Below are positions 1 to 6,127 of a stretch of 7,911 bases of DNA, piece by piece. The position numbers and the translations under genes are program-made. Every line of letters starts with the position of its first letter. The first letter of the stretch is position 1. Source of the stretch: an uncultured Synechococcus sp. (lineage in GTDB: Bacteria > Cyanobacteriota > Cyanobacteriia > PCC-6307 > Cyanobiaceae); contig CAJWAH010000061.1 in the NCBI GenBank assembly GCA_913020095.1, forward strand, positions 1 to 7,911, given 5' to 3'. The notes under the pieces are model-generated. The model did no database searches. It was given only the letters and a program-made list of their open reading frames with translations, and was not told where the DNA came from.

Positions 1-452
1 GCCAAAGCACGCACCACATCACCGCGGGTGAGCACACCCACCACGGCCTGCTGGGCGTCCACCACAAACAGCCTCTGGGTGCGGCGGTCCTGCAGCAGCT
101 TGGCTGCCGCTGGCAAGGCCAGATCGGGCTTGCAGATGTGGGGGTGGCCAGCCATCAGCTCACCAACGCTGTTGCCCAGCACCTGATGCACTTCCTTGTC
201 CCACTGCAGGGGGTTTTTCAGATAAATGACGCTGTCGAGCAGCATCACGTAAGGGCCTGCCTCAAAACCCGTTTCACGGGCCATCAGCTGCTGCTCACTG
301 AGTTCACCAACGAGCTTGCCCCCGTCCACCACGGGCAGGCCACTGATGTGGTGCTCGCTCAGCAATTTGACGGCGTCTTGCAAGGGGGTCTGCGGCGTCA
401 CGCTGATCACCGGCCGGGTCATCACCTCCGACACCAAGCGCTGCACCACCAT
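1..452 (-). CDS. Tandem CBS-domain protein (partial, C-terminus beyond window start)
   Basis: Reading the minus strand from the ATG at 452 gives an open frame of 150 codons that is still open at base 1. It starts MVVQRLVSEVMTRPVISV. Two CBS modules are visible. The first runs from about residue 8 to 60, with VMTRPV, the helix TPLQDAVKLLSEHHISGLPVVD and KLVGELSEQQLM. The second runs from about residue 95 to the end, with VGELMAGHP, LPAAAKLLQDRRTQRLFVVD and VVGVLTRGDVV. CBS pairs (Bateman modules) usually bind adenine nucleotides and sense energy state; stand-alone proteins of this size are common in cyanobacteria, and their partners are mostly unknown. The usual length is about 150-160 residues, so probably only a few C-terminal residues are missing. 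The ATG at 452 is preferred because the residues before it (rich in R, D, Q) do not resemble the family and no other ATG lies in frame. The gene is divergent from the phosphatidyltransferase gene, so the promoters must overlap. The ligand cannot be told from the sequence. Confidence 0.88.
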   Translation of the reverse strand, partial: MVVQRLVSEVMTRPVISVTPQTPLQDAVKLLSEHHISGLPVVDGGKLVGELSEQQLMARETGFEAGPYVMLLDSVIYLKNPLQWDKEVHQVLGNSVGELMAGHPHICKPDLALPAAAKLLQDRRTQRLFVVDAQQAVVGVLTRGDVVRAL

Positions 453-484
453 GGGCTGATCCCGTCTGTCCCCATTCTGCTTCC

Positions 485-1009
485 GTGATGGGTTCTGTCC
501 GCTTGCGTCAGTTAGCCGATGGCCTCACGGTGGCGCGCGCTGTCCTCGGCCTGCCAATGCTGCTGGCCTTGATCGCTGGGCAAGCGGCACTGGCGTGGTG
601 GCTGCTGGTGCTTGGCGGCCTCAGTGATGCAGCCGATGGCTGGCTGGCAAGGCGCGCCGGTGGCGGCAGCAGCTGGGGTGCACGGCTCGATCCGCTCACC
701 GACAAGATCCTGATCAGTGCTGCCCTGCTCTGGCTGGCCGCCGAGCAGGTTCTGCCGCTGTGGGCCATCTGGTTGCTGTTGGCACGCGAATTGCTGATCA
801 CCGGCTGGCGCAGCGGTCTGAGCAGCGGAGGACCGGCCTCAACCAGCGCTAAAGCCAAAACGGTGCTGCAATTTGCCGCCCTGCTGTTGCTGCTCTGGCC
901 AGCGGCCTGGCCATGGGCTGCGCTGCTGCAAAGCCTGGGTTGGTGGCTGTTCTGGCCCTCGCTGGTCCTCGCCCTGTGGTCAGCGATTGGCTATGCGCGT
1001 CAGGCCTGA
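485..1009 (+). CDS. CDP-alcohol phosphatidyltransferase family protein (PgsA-like)
   Basis: This 174-residue integral membrane protein carries the complete CDP-alcohol phosphatidyltransferase signature D-x2-D-G-x2-A-R-x8-G-x3-D-x3-D. The residues are D48, D51, G52, A55, R56, G65, D69 and D73, counted from the GTG at 485. The four aspartates bind the metal ions and CDP in this family. The N-terminal pattern LADGLTVARAVLGLP matches the LT-x2-R-x4-P segment typical of phosphatidylglycerophosphate synthases. Several hydrophobic helices follow, at about residues 20-46, 75-105 and 127-168. The likely reaction is transfer of a phosphatidyl group from CDP-diacylglycerol to an alcohol, probably glycerol-3-phosphate, in the cytoplasmic or thylakoid membrane. 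Phosphatidylglycerol is essential for cyanobacterial photosystems. The start could be GTG 485 or the adjacent ATG 488; neither has a clear ribosome binding site. The substrate is inferred from family resemblance, and another PgsA may exist elsewhere in the genome, so no gene symbol is given. Confidence 0.87.
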   Translation: MMGSVRLRQLADGLTVARAVLGLPMLLALIAGQAALAWWLLVLGGLSDAADGWLARRAGGGSSWGARLDPLTDKILISAALLWLAAEQVLPLWAIWLLLARELLITGWRSGLSSGGPASTSAKAKTVLQFAALLLLLWPAAWPWAALLQSLGWWLFWPSLVLALWSAIGYARQA

Positions 1010-1920
1010 AACAGGCTGTCGTCGCGGCTGAAATCCACCTCAGCGCCAACGCGCTGGCTGTGGTCTTTGCTGTAGCTATCGCGCAAACCAGCCTCGAGAT
1101 CAAACTGCGGCGTCCAGGCCAACTCCTTCTTCAATCGCTCCACTGAGGTGAGGAAGTGGGTGAGCCGCAGCGGGAACGCTTTGCGGGCTTTGGGGTCGAG
1201 GCCGCTGGGATCAAAGCTGCGCAGCTCCACCTGCTCTGGATCCTTTCCGCAGGCGCGCGCTGCAGCGGCCACCAAACCGCGGAAGGTCACCCCATGGGTA
1301 TCGGTGCAGTTGTAGATGCGATTCGCGGCAGCATCGACCTCGAGGCAACGGGCCATGGCGGTGGCCAGATCCTCCACATGGCCGAGCTGGGTGATCGTGG
1401 TTCCATCACCGGGGATCGGCACAGGGCGTCCGTGCACGATGCGATCAAAAAACCAGTTCTCAACAGGGTTGTAGTTCCCAGGCCCGTAGATGTAGGTGGG
1501 GCGAAAGCTGGTGAAGGGGATGCCTTCGGCCTGCAACCAGGATTCGGTTTCCGCTTTGCCGGCGTGGCGGCTGGCCGGGTCGGTGGGAGCCGACTCATCA
1601 AGCGGCAAGTGGGCGTTGTCGGCATAGACGCCGGCTGAGCTCACATACACGAGGCGATGACGCGGGGCGCCGGTGATGGCCACCACGCTTTGCGTATCCG
1701 CCAGGGTGCGGCCGGAGCTGTCGACGATCACATCAAACTGGCGGCCCTTGAGAGCCGCCAAGCCGGCGGCATCACTGCGATCACCACGGATGTGTTCGAC
1801 CCCCTCGGGCAGGGGCTGCTTGCCGCGGGTGAACAGGCACACCTGATGACCAGCCCGCAACAAATGGCCCACCAGAGGCCGGCCAACAAAGCGGGTGCCG
1901 CCCATCATCAGGATTTCCAT
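1000..1920 (-). CDS. NAD-dependent epimerase/dehydratase-like protein, CSP41 type
   Basis: This is a 306-residue extended short-chain dehydrogenase/reductase fold protein. The N-terminal nucleotide-binding loop is GGTRFVG (7-13), strand 4 is VYVSSAGVY (91-99), and RPTYIYGPGNYNP lies at 140-152. The GGTRFVG and RPTYIYGPGNYNP patterns recall the cyanobacterial and chloroplast CSP41 group, which in plants binds and cleaves stem-loop RNA and associates with ribosomes and transcription complexes. The catalytic Tyr of the YxxxK pair is absent: the segment is RHAGK, with Lys at 122 and Arg where Tyr should be. This argues against a classical sugar epimerase and fits the CSP41 group. The frame could extend to 1947, but the ATG at 1920 begins directly with the Rossmann strand MEILMMGG and is preceded by GGGAGA, so it is preferred. 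The gene is divergent from hisA and overlaps the end of the phosphatidyltransferase gene tail to tail by 10 bases. Family assignment is firm; the RNA-related role is inferred. Confidence 0.85.
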   Translation of the reverse strand: MEILMMGGTRFVGRPLVGHLLRAGHQVCLFTRGKQPLPEGVEHIRGDRSDAAGLAALKGRQFDVIVDSSGRTLADTQSVVAITGAPRHRLVYVSSAGVYADNAHLPLDESAPTDPASRHAGKAETESWLQAEGIPFTSFRPTYIYGPGNYNPVENWFFDRIVHGRPVPIPGDGTTITQLGHVEDLATAMARCLEVDAAANRIYNCTDTHGVTFRGLVAAAARACGKDPEQVELRSFDPSGLDPKARKAFPLRLTHFLTSVERLKKELAWTPQFDLEAGLRDSYSKDHSQRVGAEVDFSRDDSLFQA

Positions 1921-1923
1921 CGT

Positions 1924-1929
1924 TCTCCC
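1924..1929 (-). promoter_or_regulatory. Shine-Dalgarno site of the CSP41-like gene
   Basis: On the minus strand GGGAGA followed by ACG precedes the ATG at 1920. The spacing is slightly short but the purine run is clear. It decides the start at 1920 over the upstream in-frame start at 1947, which would add nine residues without family resemblance. Confidence 0.5.
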
Positions 1930-1997
1930 GCTTCGATGCCGCAGCATTCTGCGCTGACGGCCGTTGGTGAGGATGGCGGCAGTGATCGCCCTGCCCC

Positions 1998-2756
1998 ATG
2001 CAGATCATTCCCGCCATCGACCTGCTGCAAGGCTCCTGCGTCAGGCTTCATCAAGGCGATTACGACCAGGTCACCCGCTTCAGCGAAGACCCAGTGGCAC
2101 AAGCCCTGGAATGGCAGCGCCAAGGGGCCAGCCGATTGCATTTGGTGGACCTCGATGGGGCCCGCAGCGGGCAGCCCACCAATGATTCGGCTGTCCGCGC
2201 CATCACCGCAGCCCTCTCCATTCCTGTGCAGCTCGGCGGCGGGGTGCGCAGTCTCGAGCGAGCCGAAGCCCTGCTCAGCTTCGGCTTGGACCGGGTGATT
2301 CTCGGCACCGTGGCCCTAGAGCAACCCGAACTGGTGGAGCAACTCGCGGCCCGTTATCCAGGCCGGATCGTGGTGGGGATCGATGCCCGCAACGGCAAGG
2401 TGGCCACCCGCGGCTGGATCACCGACACCGACACCGACGCCACCAGCCTGGCCAAACGCTTTGAAGGCATTGGCCTGGCAGCGATTGTCAGCACCGACAT
2501 CGCCACCGATGGCACCTTGGCTGGCCCCAACCTCACGGCACTACGGGCCATGGTGGACGCCAGCTCCACACCGGTGATCGCCTCAGGCGGCATCGGCACG
2601 GTGAGCGATCTACTCAGCCTGCTGCCCGTGGGCGTCAGCGGCGTGATCGTGGGCCGAGCCCTCTATGACGGCACCGTGATCTTGAGTGAAGCGCTCCAAG
2701 CGGTGGGAGATGGCCGGCTACAAGACGCATCAAGCTCCCAAAGCACCCCTTGCTGA
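1998..2756 (+). CDS. hisA: Phosphoribosylformimino-5-aminoimidazole carboxamide ribotide isomerase (HisA)
   Basis: HisA opens the ribose ring of ProFAR to give PRFAR, the fourth step of histidine biosynthesis, in the cytoplasm. The 252-residue product is of normal length for this (beta-alpha)8 barrel. It begins MQIIPAIDLLQGSCVRL with the catalytic Asp at residue 8. The second catalytic Asp is at 129, in GIDARNGKVATRGW. The two phosphate-binding loops are GGGVRS (80-85) and SGGIGT (196-201), and STDIATDGTLAGPN lies at 165-178. The ATG at 1998 is the only start compatible with the family. There is no obvious Shine-Dalgarno sequence upstream, which is common in these genomes. A short ACCGAC triple repeat (2421-2438) encodes TDTDTD at 142-147, in a loop after the second half-barrel catalytic strand. 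The last dozen residues are low-complexity and probably unstructured. The gene stands apart from other his genes, as usual in cyanobacteria, and is followed after 17 bases by a Fur-family gene. Confidence 0.97.
   Translation: MQIIPAIDLLQGSCVRLHQGDYDQVTRFSEDPVAQALEWQRQGASRLHLVDLDGARSGQPTNDSAVRAITAALSIPVQLGGGVRSLERAEALLSFGLDRVILGTVALEQPELVEQLAARYPGRIVVGIDARNGKVATRGWITDTDTDATSLAKRFEGIGLAAIVSTDIATDGTLAGPNLTALRAMVDASSTPVIASGGIGTVSDLLSLLPVGVSGVIVGRALYDGTVILSEALQAVGDGRLQDASSSQSTPC
2421..2438 (+). repeat. Three tandem ACCGAC hexamers inside hisA
   Basis: The hexamer ACCGAC occurs three times without interruption and encodes Thr-Asp repeats in a HisA loop. The frame is kept. It is probably a small slippage-type expansion tolerated in a surface loop. 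Confidence 0.75.
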
Positions 2757-2761
2757 CTCCA

Positions 2762-2767
2762 TAAGAT
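2762..2767 (+). promoter_or_regulatory. Possible -10 element before the Fur-family gene
   Basis: TAAGAT lies in the 17-base gap between hisA and the Fur-family gene, only six bases before its ATG. It resembles a sigma70-type -10 hexamer. No matching -35 hexamer is found 16-18 bases upstream, inside the hisA end. If it is used, the transcript would be nearly leaderless. The gene may equally be read from the hisA promoter. Confidence 0.22.
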
Positions 2768-2773
2768 GGGGTC

Positions 2774-3211
2774 ATGCAAGGTCGATCACCTGCTATAGGC
2801 GCCACCGCTGGGCTTGATGAGGCCTACCGGCTCTGCCGACAACAGGGCCTGCGCCTCAGCCGCCAACGCCGCTTGGTGTTGGAAATTCTGTGGCGCTCGG
2901 GAGAGCATCTCAGCGCCCGCGACATCTTTGATCGCCTCAATGCCGACGGCCGCCGGATTGGCCATACCTCCGTTTACCAGAACCTGGAATCGCTCCACAG
3001 CAATGGGGTGATCGAGTGCCTTGAAAAAGCACAAGGTCGTCTCTACGGCCACCGAGCTGATCCCCACAGCCACCTCACCTGCCTGGACAGTGGCCGGATC
3101 AGCGACCTTGACATCGAACTTCCAGCTGATTTGGTTGAGGCGATTGAACAACGCACCGGCTTCAGCATCGAGAGCTACAGCCTCAACCTCCAAGGACGAC
3201 CACTCCCATGA
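2774..3211 (+). CDS. Fur-family transcriptional regulator lacking the structural zinc cysteines
   Basis: This 145-residue protein has the Fur-family winged helix: LRLSRQRRLVLEIL (26-39), HLSARDIFDRLN (45-56) and the recognition region HTSVYQNLESL (64-74). The dimerisation and metal-binding half follows, with DPHSHLTC (96-103). The family represses or activates genes for iron, zinc or peroxide response by binding a palindromic operator as a metal-loaded dimer. By alignment in the head to Bacillus PerR, H45, H98, H100 and D111 fall at regulatory metal ligand positions. The position of PerR Asp85 is Gly92 here, with His93 next to it. The structural Cys4 zinc site is missing: the first CxxC is C103-x2-S106, and there is no cysteine after 103. 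Whether it senses iron, zinc, peroxide or something else cannot be told. The ATG at 2774 is the only ATG before the conserved domain. The stop overlaps the next start as ATGA, so the regulator and the DUF3685-type gene are probably translated together. Confidence 0.85.
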   Translation: MQGRSPAIGATAGLDEAYRLCRQQGLRLSRQRRLVLEILWRSGEHLSARDIFDRLNADGRRIGHTSVYQNLESLHSNGVIECLEKAQGRLYGHRADPHSHLTCLDSGRISDLDIELPADLVEAIEQRTGFSIESYSLNLQGRPLP

Positions 3212-4827
3212 CGGTCCAGCCCGGACGCCGCTTACTGCTGATCGGATCGGGTTGGGGCGCTGAATCGCTAAGTCGCCAGCTCGCTGAGCAGGCCAACCCC
3301 TGGCAGGTGACCGCCAGCAGCGGCCGGCAAGCCAACCCAACCGCAGGCGCCGATCTGCTCTTGTGGCTGCTGCAAGAGGCCATTGAACCCAACGCCCTTG
3401 AGCATGAATTAGGCCTGTGGCGGCAGCAATGGCCCCAGACGCCTCTGTTGCTCGTGCTGCCTGCGCAACACCGCTATCAGCGCCAATGGCTACTGGAACG
3501 CTCCGTGGAGGGGCTGCTGGATCAACCCGCCGCTGATGCGATTGCCGAAGCCCTTGAGGTGCTCGCAGCTGGTGGTCGCGTCATCGAGCTCCAACCGCAA
3601 TCGGCAACCCAGCAGCAGCGCCGCGGCCAAGGCCTCGGCCATCGTCTCCTCAGCAGTGGCGTTGATCAAATCGAGCGCGAACTGGAGCAGATCAACGCCG
3701 TGCTTCAACTGGCGCCAATCCATCCTCTGCAGCGGTTTGTACTGGAAGGACGCCGGCGTGAACTGCGCATGGCCCGTGAGGTGCTGCATCTGCTTTGGGG
3801 GCAAGAGCCCATCCCCCAGGCCCAAGCCTCAGCCCCAGCCGAACCACTTCAAATCGTGCTGGCCAACCGCAAAGGACTCACGGTGCTTCACACCGTCGAA
3901 GAGCGCCTAGCCAACGCTGTGGCCAGCCTCGATGAGGCCCAGCCCAGCCCCTTGCTGGCCTTAGAAGCGCTGCTGCCGGAGCGTCGCCGCCAACTGTTTG
4001 AAGCCCTGCTGCTGGAGTTCCGTTTGCTGGTGGAGCGTCTGCAGGCTGATCCCACAGTGGCCAGCAGCCTGTGGAGCGGACAGCAACCTCTGCTGCGTGA
4101 ACGCGCCCTGCAGCAACTGGTGGGTGCCTACACCCAATTACCCAGAGAAGGTGCCTTGGTGCATCTCGGTGATGCCCTGGTCTCCAGCAGTGATCTGCAG
4201 CAAGAGGATCCAGAACTCGCCGACCTGCTGCCCAGCCTGCTGGCGTTGATTGAAGGTCGTCCGCTGTTAATCGATGGCGGTTTGCAGGCTCCCGACGAAC
4301 CTGCGGCCCTTCTGCATCTGCAGCGCTTGGTCAGCAACTGGCTGATCCGCAACGGCGAGTTGATCAGCCGTGAACTGCTCAACAACTGCAGTGGCTGGCC
4401 TGAATTGCGCCGGGCCGTGCTGCTGCCTGATCTGTTGGCCACGCGCCAATTGGATCAATTGCGCAACCGCATCAACAGTGCCGAGCGCTGGCACACCTTG
4501 GTGGAACGCCCCTTGGCGATCTACGAAAGCCGCCGGCTGCTGTTCGACATCCAGGCCGGACGCGTGGAGCCCACCATGGTCTGCGACCTGCGTGATGCCG
4601 AGCTACGCCAACTGAGCTGGTGGCAGCAAGCCTTCACCCTGCTGCTGGAAGCCCGTGATGCCCTTGCCCCGCAAGTGGAGCTGCTGATCAACCGCGTTGG
4701 CGGCTTGATGGTGCTGCTGCTCACCCGCGTGGTGGGTCGCGCCATCGGCCTGGTGGGACGCGGCGTGATGCAGGGTTTGGGGCAAGGCCTGCAGAATGCC
4801 CCTTCCTCTGGCGAACAACGCTCTTGA
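3208..4827 (+). CDS. DUF3685-type protein with degenerate receiver-like N-terminus
   Basis: This 539-residue protein resembles the cyanobacterial/plastid family annotated DUF3685, whose biochemical role is not established. Residues 1-130 look like a response-regulator receiver fold. Strand 1 is RRLLLIGSGW, strand 3 ADLLLWLL (48-55), strand 4 TPLLLVLPAQ (78-87), and the final helix region is EGLLDQPAADAIAEALEVLAAGG (101-123), which mimics the REC stretch that ends in AI-x-x-V-x-x-G. The phosphorylation residues are not kept. The acidic pair after strand 1 is replaced by GSGW, the phospho-acceptor Asp by Trp53 or Leu54, and the conserved Lys region reads LLDQP. Residues 130-490 are largely helical, Leu/Gln/Arg/Glu-rich and without recognisable motifs. 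The C-terminus (about 493-525) is hydrophobic to amphipathic, with LMVLLLTRVVGRAIGLVG, and may bind a membrane. There is no signal peptide. It overlaps the regulator before it and the exported protein after it by 4 bases each. Function is unknown; family naming is moderately sure. Confidence 0.8.
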   Translation: MTVQPGRRLLLIGSGWGAESLSRQLAEQANPWQVTASSGRQANPTAGADLLLWLLQEAIEPNALEHELGLWRQQWPQTPLLLVLPAQHRYQRQWLLERSVEGLLDQPAADAIAEALEVLAAGGRVIELQPQSATQQQRRGQGLGHRLLSSGVDQIERELEQINAVLQLAPIHPLQRFVLEGRRRELRMAREVLHLLWGQEPIPQAQASAPAEPLQIVLANRKGLTVLHTVEERLANAVASLDEAQPSPLLALEALLPERRRQLFEALLLEFRLLVERLQADPTVASSLWSGQQPLLRERALQQLVGAYTQLPREGALVHLGDALVSSSDLQQEDPELADLLPSLLALIEGRPLLIDGGLQAPDEPAALLHLQRLVSNWLIRNGELISRELLNNCSGWPELRRAVLLPDLLATRQLDQLRNRINSAERWHTLVERPLAIYESRRLLFDIQAGRVEPTMVCDLRDAELRQLSWWQQAFTLLLEARDALAPQVELLINRVGGLMVLLLTRVVGRAIGLVGRGVMQGLGQGLQNAPSSGEQRS

Positions 4828-5369
4828 TCACCCTGCGCAATTGGCTGGCGGCCCTGTTGGCTGCCGTGGTGTTCTTGCTGCCGTTGAGCCCTGTTCAAGC
4901 GGCGCGCGGCACCGACAGCTACGACGGCAACATCTTTGCCCTCTATGCCGGTGATGGCGCCCTGGTGCCCCCCAGGCTGAGCCTGGAGGAAGCCCTCGCT
5001 GGAGAGAAGCCGATCCTGCTGGCCTTCTATCTCGATGACAGTGCCGCCAGCAAAGACTTCGCCCCCCTGCTCTCCGATCTCGACGGCCGCTGGGGACGGG
5101 TCACTGAGGTGATTGCTTTGACCAGTGATCCCTACAGCGTGAATCCCAAGGCACCGCCAAGCGATCCCTCCCATTACTGGCGCGGCACCGTTCCGCAGCT
5201 GCTGGTGCTGAGCACAGGCGGCAAGGTGCTCTACGACGTTGATGGCCGCATGGATGTGGGCAGCATCGAACAAGCCCTGTCCGATGCCACGGGTATTGCT
5301 TTGCCAAGCGATCAGGCCGAGCGCTCCAGCAGCAGCTTCAACGAGATCAACAGCGGCTACGGCAGCTGA
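4824..5369 (+). CDS. Exported cysteine-free thioredoxin-fold protein, probable photosystem I accumulation factor
   Basis: The 181-residue product begins with a signal peptide or anchor: a short basic region (R5), a hydrophobic stretch LAALLAAVVFLLPLSP (8-23) and a possible cleavage site VQA/A after residue 26. The mature part has a thioredoxin-like layout. KPILLAFYLDDSAASKDFAPLL (62-83) covers strand, active-site loop and helix, and GTVPQLLVL (121-129) carries the conserved cis-Pro (P124). Then come KVLYDVDGRMD and a last helix. The CxxC pair is replaced by DDSAAS and the protein has no cysteine at all, so it cannot be a dithiol oxidoreductase. It resembles the cyanobacterial family called thylakoid membrane photosystem I accumulation factor (Synechocystis slr1796 type, named from memory), which suggests a lumenal or thylakoid assembly role. 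The start is TTG 4824, overlapping the upstream TGA as TTGA; no ATG lies before the hydrophobic segment. The Ser/Asn-rich tail (168-181) is probably disordered. The family name is less certain than the fold. Confidence 0.78.
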   Translation: MITLRNWLAALLAAVVFLLPLSPVQAARGTDSYDGNIFALYAGDGALVPPRLSLEEALAGEKPILLAFYLDDSAASKDFAPLLSDLDGRWGRVTEVIALTSDPYSVNPKAPPSDPSHYWRGTVPQLLVLSTGGKVLYDVDGRMDVGSIEQALSDATGIALPSDQAERSSSSFNEINSGYGS

Positions 5370-5377
5370 TTGCGTTC

Positions 5378-5635
5378 TTAGATCAATGAGCCGATGAAGA
5401 CATCAGAAAAGTTCCGGTCGAAGACGTCGTGACCGAGATCCGCCAGCTCGTTGTCACTCATTCCAGCGAGCCGGTGGAGGTGATGCCGCATCACCGTTGG
5501 CTTGCTGAGTTCATGACCGTGCTCAGCGGCAAGCTTGATCAGCTCGTCATGGCTACGCACCTCTTTCATGCGGTCACTTAGAGAGGTATTCGTACGTGCC
5601 TCTTGCAAGAAACGATCCAGGTTGGCCTGGCTCAT
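5378..5635 (-). CDS. Small Nif11-domain protein, single domain
   Basis: The 85-residue product begins MSQANLDRFLQEARTNTSL and continues with RMKEVRSHDELIKLAAEHGHELS. This matches the Nif11 layout of a first helix with F-L, then D/N-x-x-L, a charged helix and LA-x-x-x-G-x-x-(I/L). Nif11 domains occur as stand-alone proteins of unknown role and as leader regions of modified peptides in marine picocyanobacteria. Here the C-terminal 40 residues (KPTVMRHHLHRLAGMSDNELADLG and onward) contain no Cys and no Ser/Thr-rich core after a double-glycine site, so a lanthipeptide precursor is not supported. The ATG at 5635 is chosen over an upstream TTG at 5656 because it starts exactly at the domain. It ends 8 bases from the stop of the thioredoxin-fold gene, tail to tail, with no clear terminator hairpin between them. 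It lies 64 bases downstream of the second Nif11 gene and may share its transcript. Confidence 0.78.
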   Translation of the reverse strand: MSQANLDRFLQEARTNTSLSDRMKEVRSHDELIKLAAEHGHELSKPTVMRHHLHRLAGMSDNELADLGHDVFDRNFSDVFIGSLI

Positions 5636-5699
5636 GGTGAGCGAAGGGAGCTGCAAGCGGTCTAACGCTGCTGGACTAAATCCAAATGAACAGCTCAGC

Positions 5700-6089
5700 T
5701 CACCAGATCTCCAACTGCTCGCGAGCTTTGTCGTAGAGGTCTTGGGCGTGGCCGAGATCCACGTTGTGGGCCTTGGCCATGCTCAGCAACTGCTCTAAAT
5801 CCGCGCTCTCAAGTTTCTGCTTGAGCTCAGGGCTGGTCTTGATCTGATCGAGCAGCGCGCCCACTGGAGCACTGGGGGATTGCTTAGGAGCCTCAACCTC
5901 GTGCCCAACACCCCAGAGCTCCATGCCGTGCTTGGCATGGGCGTAGAGGGCATCGGCCTCACCCATGTGCAAATCGTGTTCGCGTGCAATCGCAAGCAAT
6001 TCGCTGAGATTGGCCGACTGCAAACGCTGCTTCAGCGAGTCGCTACCTGACGCTTGTTCAACGAAGGCGGTGACGCTGGGATGGGCCAT
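5700..6089 (-). CDS. Protein with two Nif11-like repeats
   Basis: The 129-residue product contains two helical units exactly 70 residues apart: residues 19-59 (from LKQRLQSANLSELL to MELW) and residues 89-129 (from LKQKLESADLEQLL to LEIW). By direct comparison, 18 of 41 positions are identical, with shared features LKQ-x-L-x-SA-x-L-x-x-LL, A-x-x-H, G-x-A, LY-x-x-A and a final E-x-W. Each unit follows the Nif11 pattern, with a preceding helix (AFVEQASGSD, ALLDQIKTSP). The Pro/Ser/Val linker is at about 60-76. The protein ends at the last Trp of repeat 2, so no peptide core follows, and there is no cysteine. The start at ATG 6089 gives MAHPSVTAFVEQ. A GTG at 6110 would add seven residues, including a Cys, and is less likely. 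It is divergent from the CofE-like gene, with a 64-base gap to the ATG at 6154. The function of such stand-alone Nif11 proteins is unknown. Confidence 0.78.
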   Translation of the reverse strand: MAHPSVTAFVEQASGSDSLKQRLQSANLSELLAIAREHDLHMGEADALYAHAKHGMELWGVGHEVEAPKQSPSAPVGALLDQIKTSPELKQKLESADLEQLLSMAKAHNVDLGHAQDLYDKAREQLEIW

Positions 6090-6127
6090 GGCGAAGCTGC
6101 ACGCATTCACAAGCTAGGAACGTTGGC

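Noticed and set aside
1921..1997. A riboswitch or histidine attenuator upstream of hisA.
   Set aside because: The 77-base divergent gap has no His codon run and no terminator/antiterminator pair.
1657..2298. A 213-codon plus-strand open frame spanning the start of the CSP41-like gene and the first part of hisA.
   Set aside because: It overlaps two recognised genes in other frames and shows no domain pattern.
2421..2438. The ACCGAC hexamer repeat as a phase-variation switch in hisA.
   Set aside because: The unit is 6 bases, so copy-number changes keep the frame and would only lengthen a loop.
4521..5273. A 250-codon open frame on the minus strand opposite the DUF3685-type and thioredoxin-fold genes.
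   Set aside because: It covers the junction of two well-supported plus-strand genes. Its translation is rich in Gln, His, Arg and Ala without any family pattern. GC-rich codon use produces such antisense frames.
5636..5699. A terminator or regulatory hairpin between the two Nif11 genes.
   Set aside because: Only short imperfect complementary runs are seen, with no U-rich tail on the minus strand.
5378..6089. The Nif11 genes as lanthipeptide (prochlorosin-like) precursors.
   Set aside because: There is no Cys, no double-glycine cleavage site followed by a core, and no modifying enzyme in the window.
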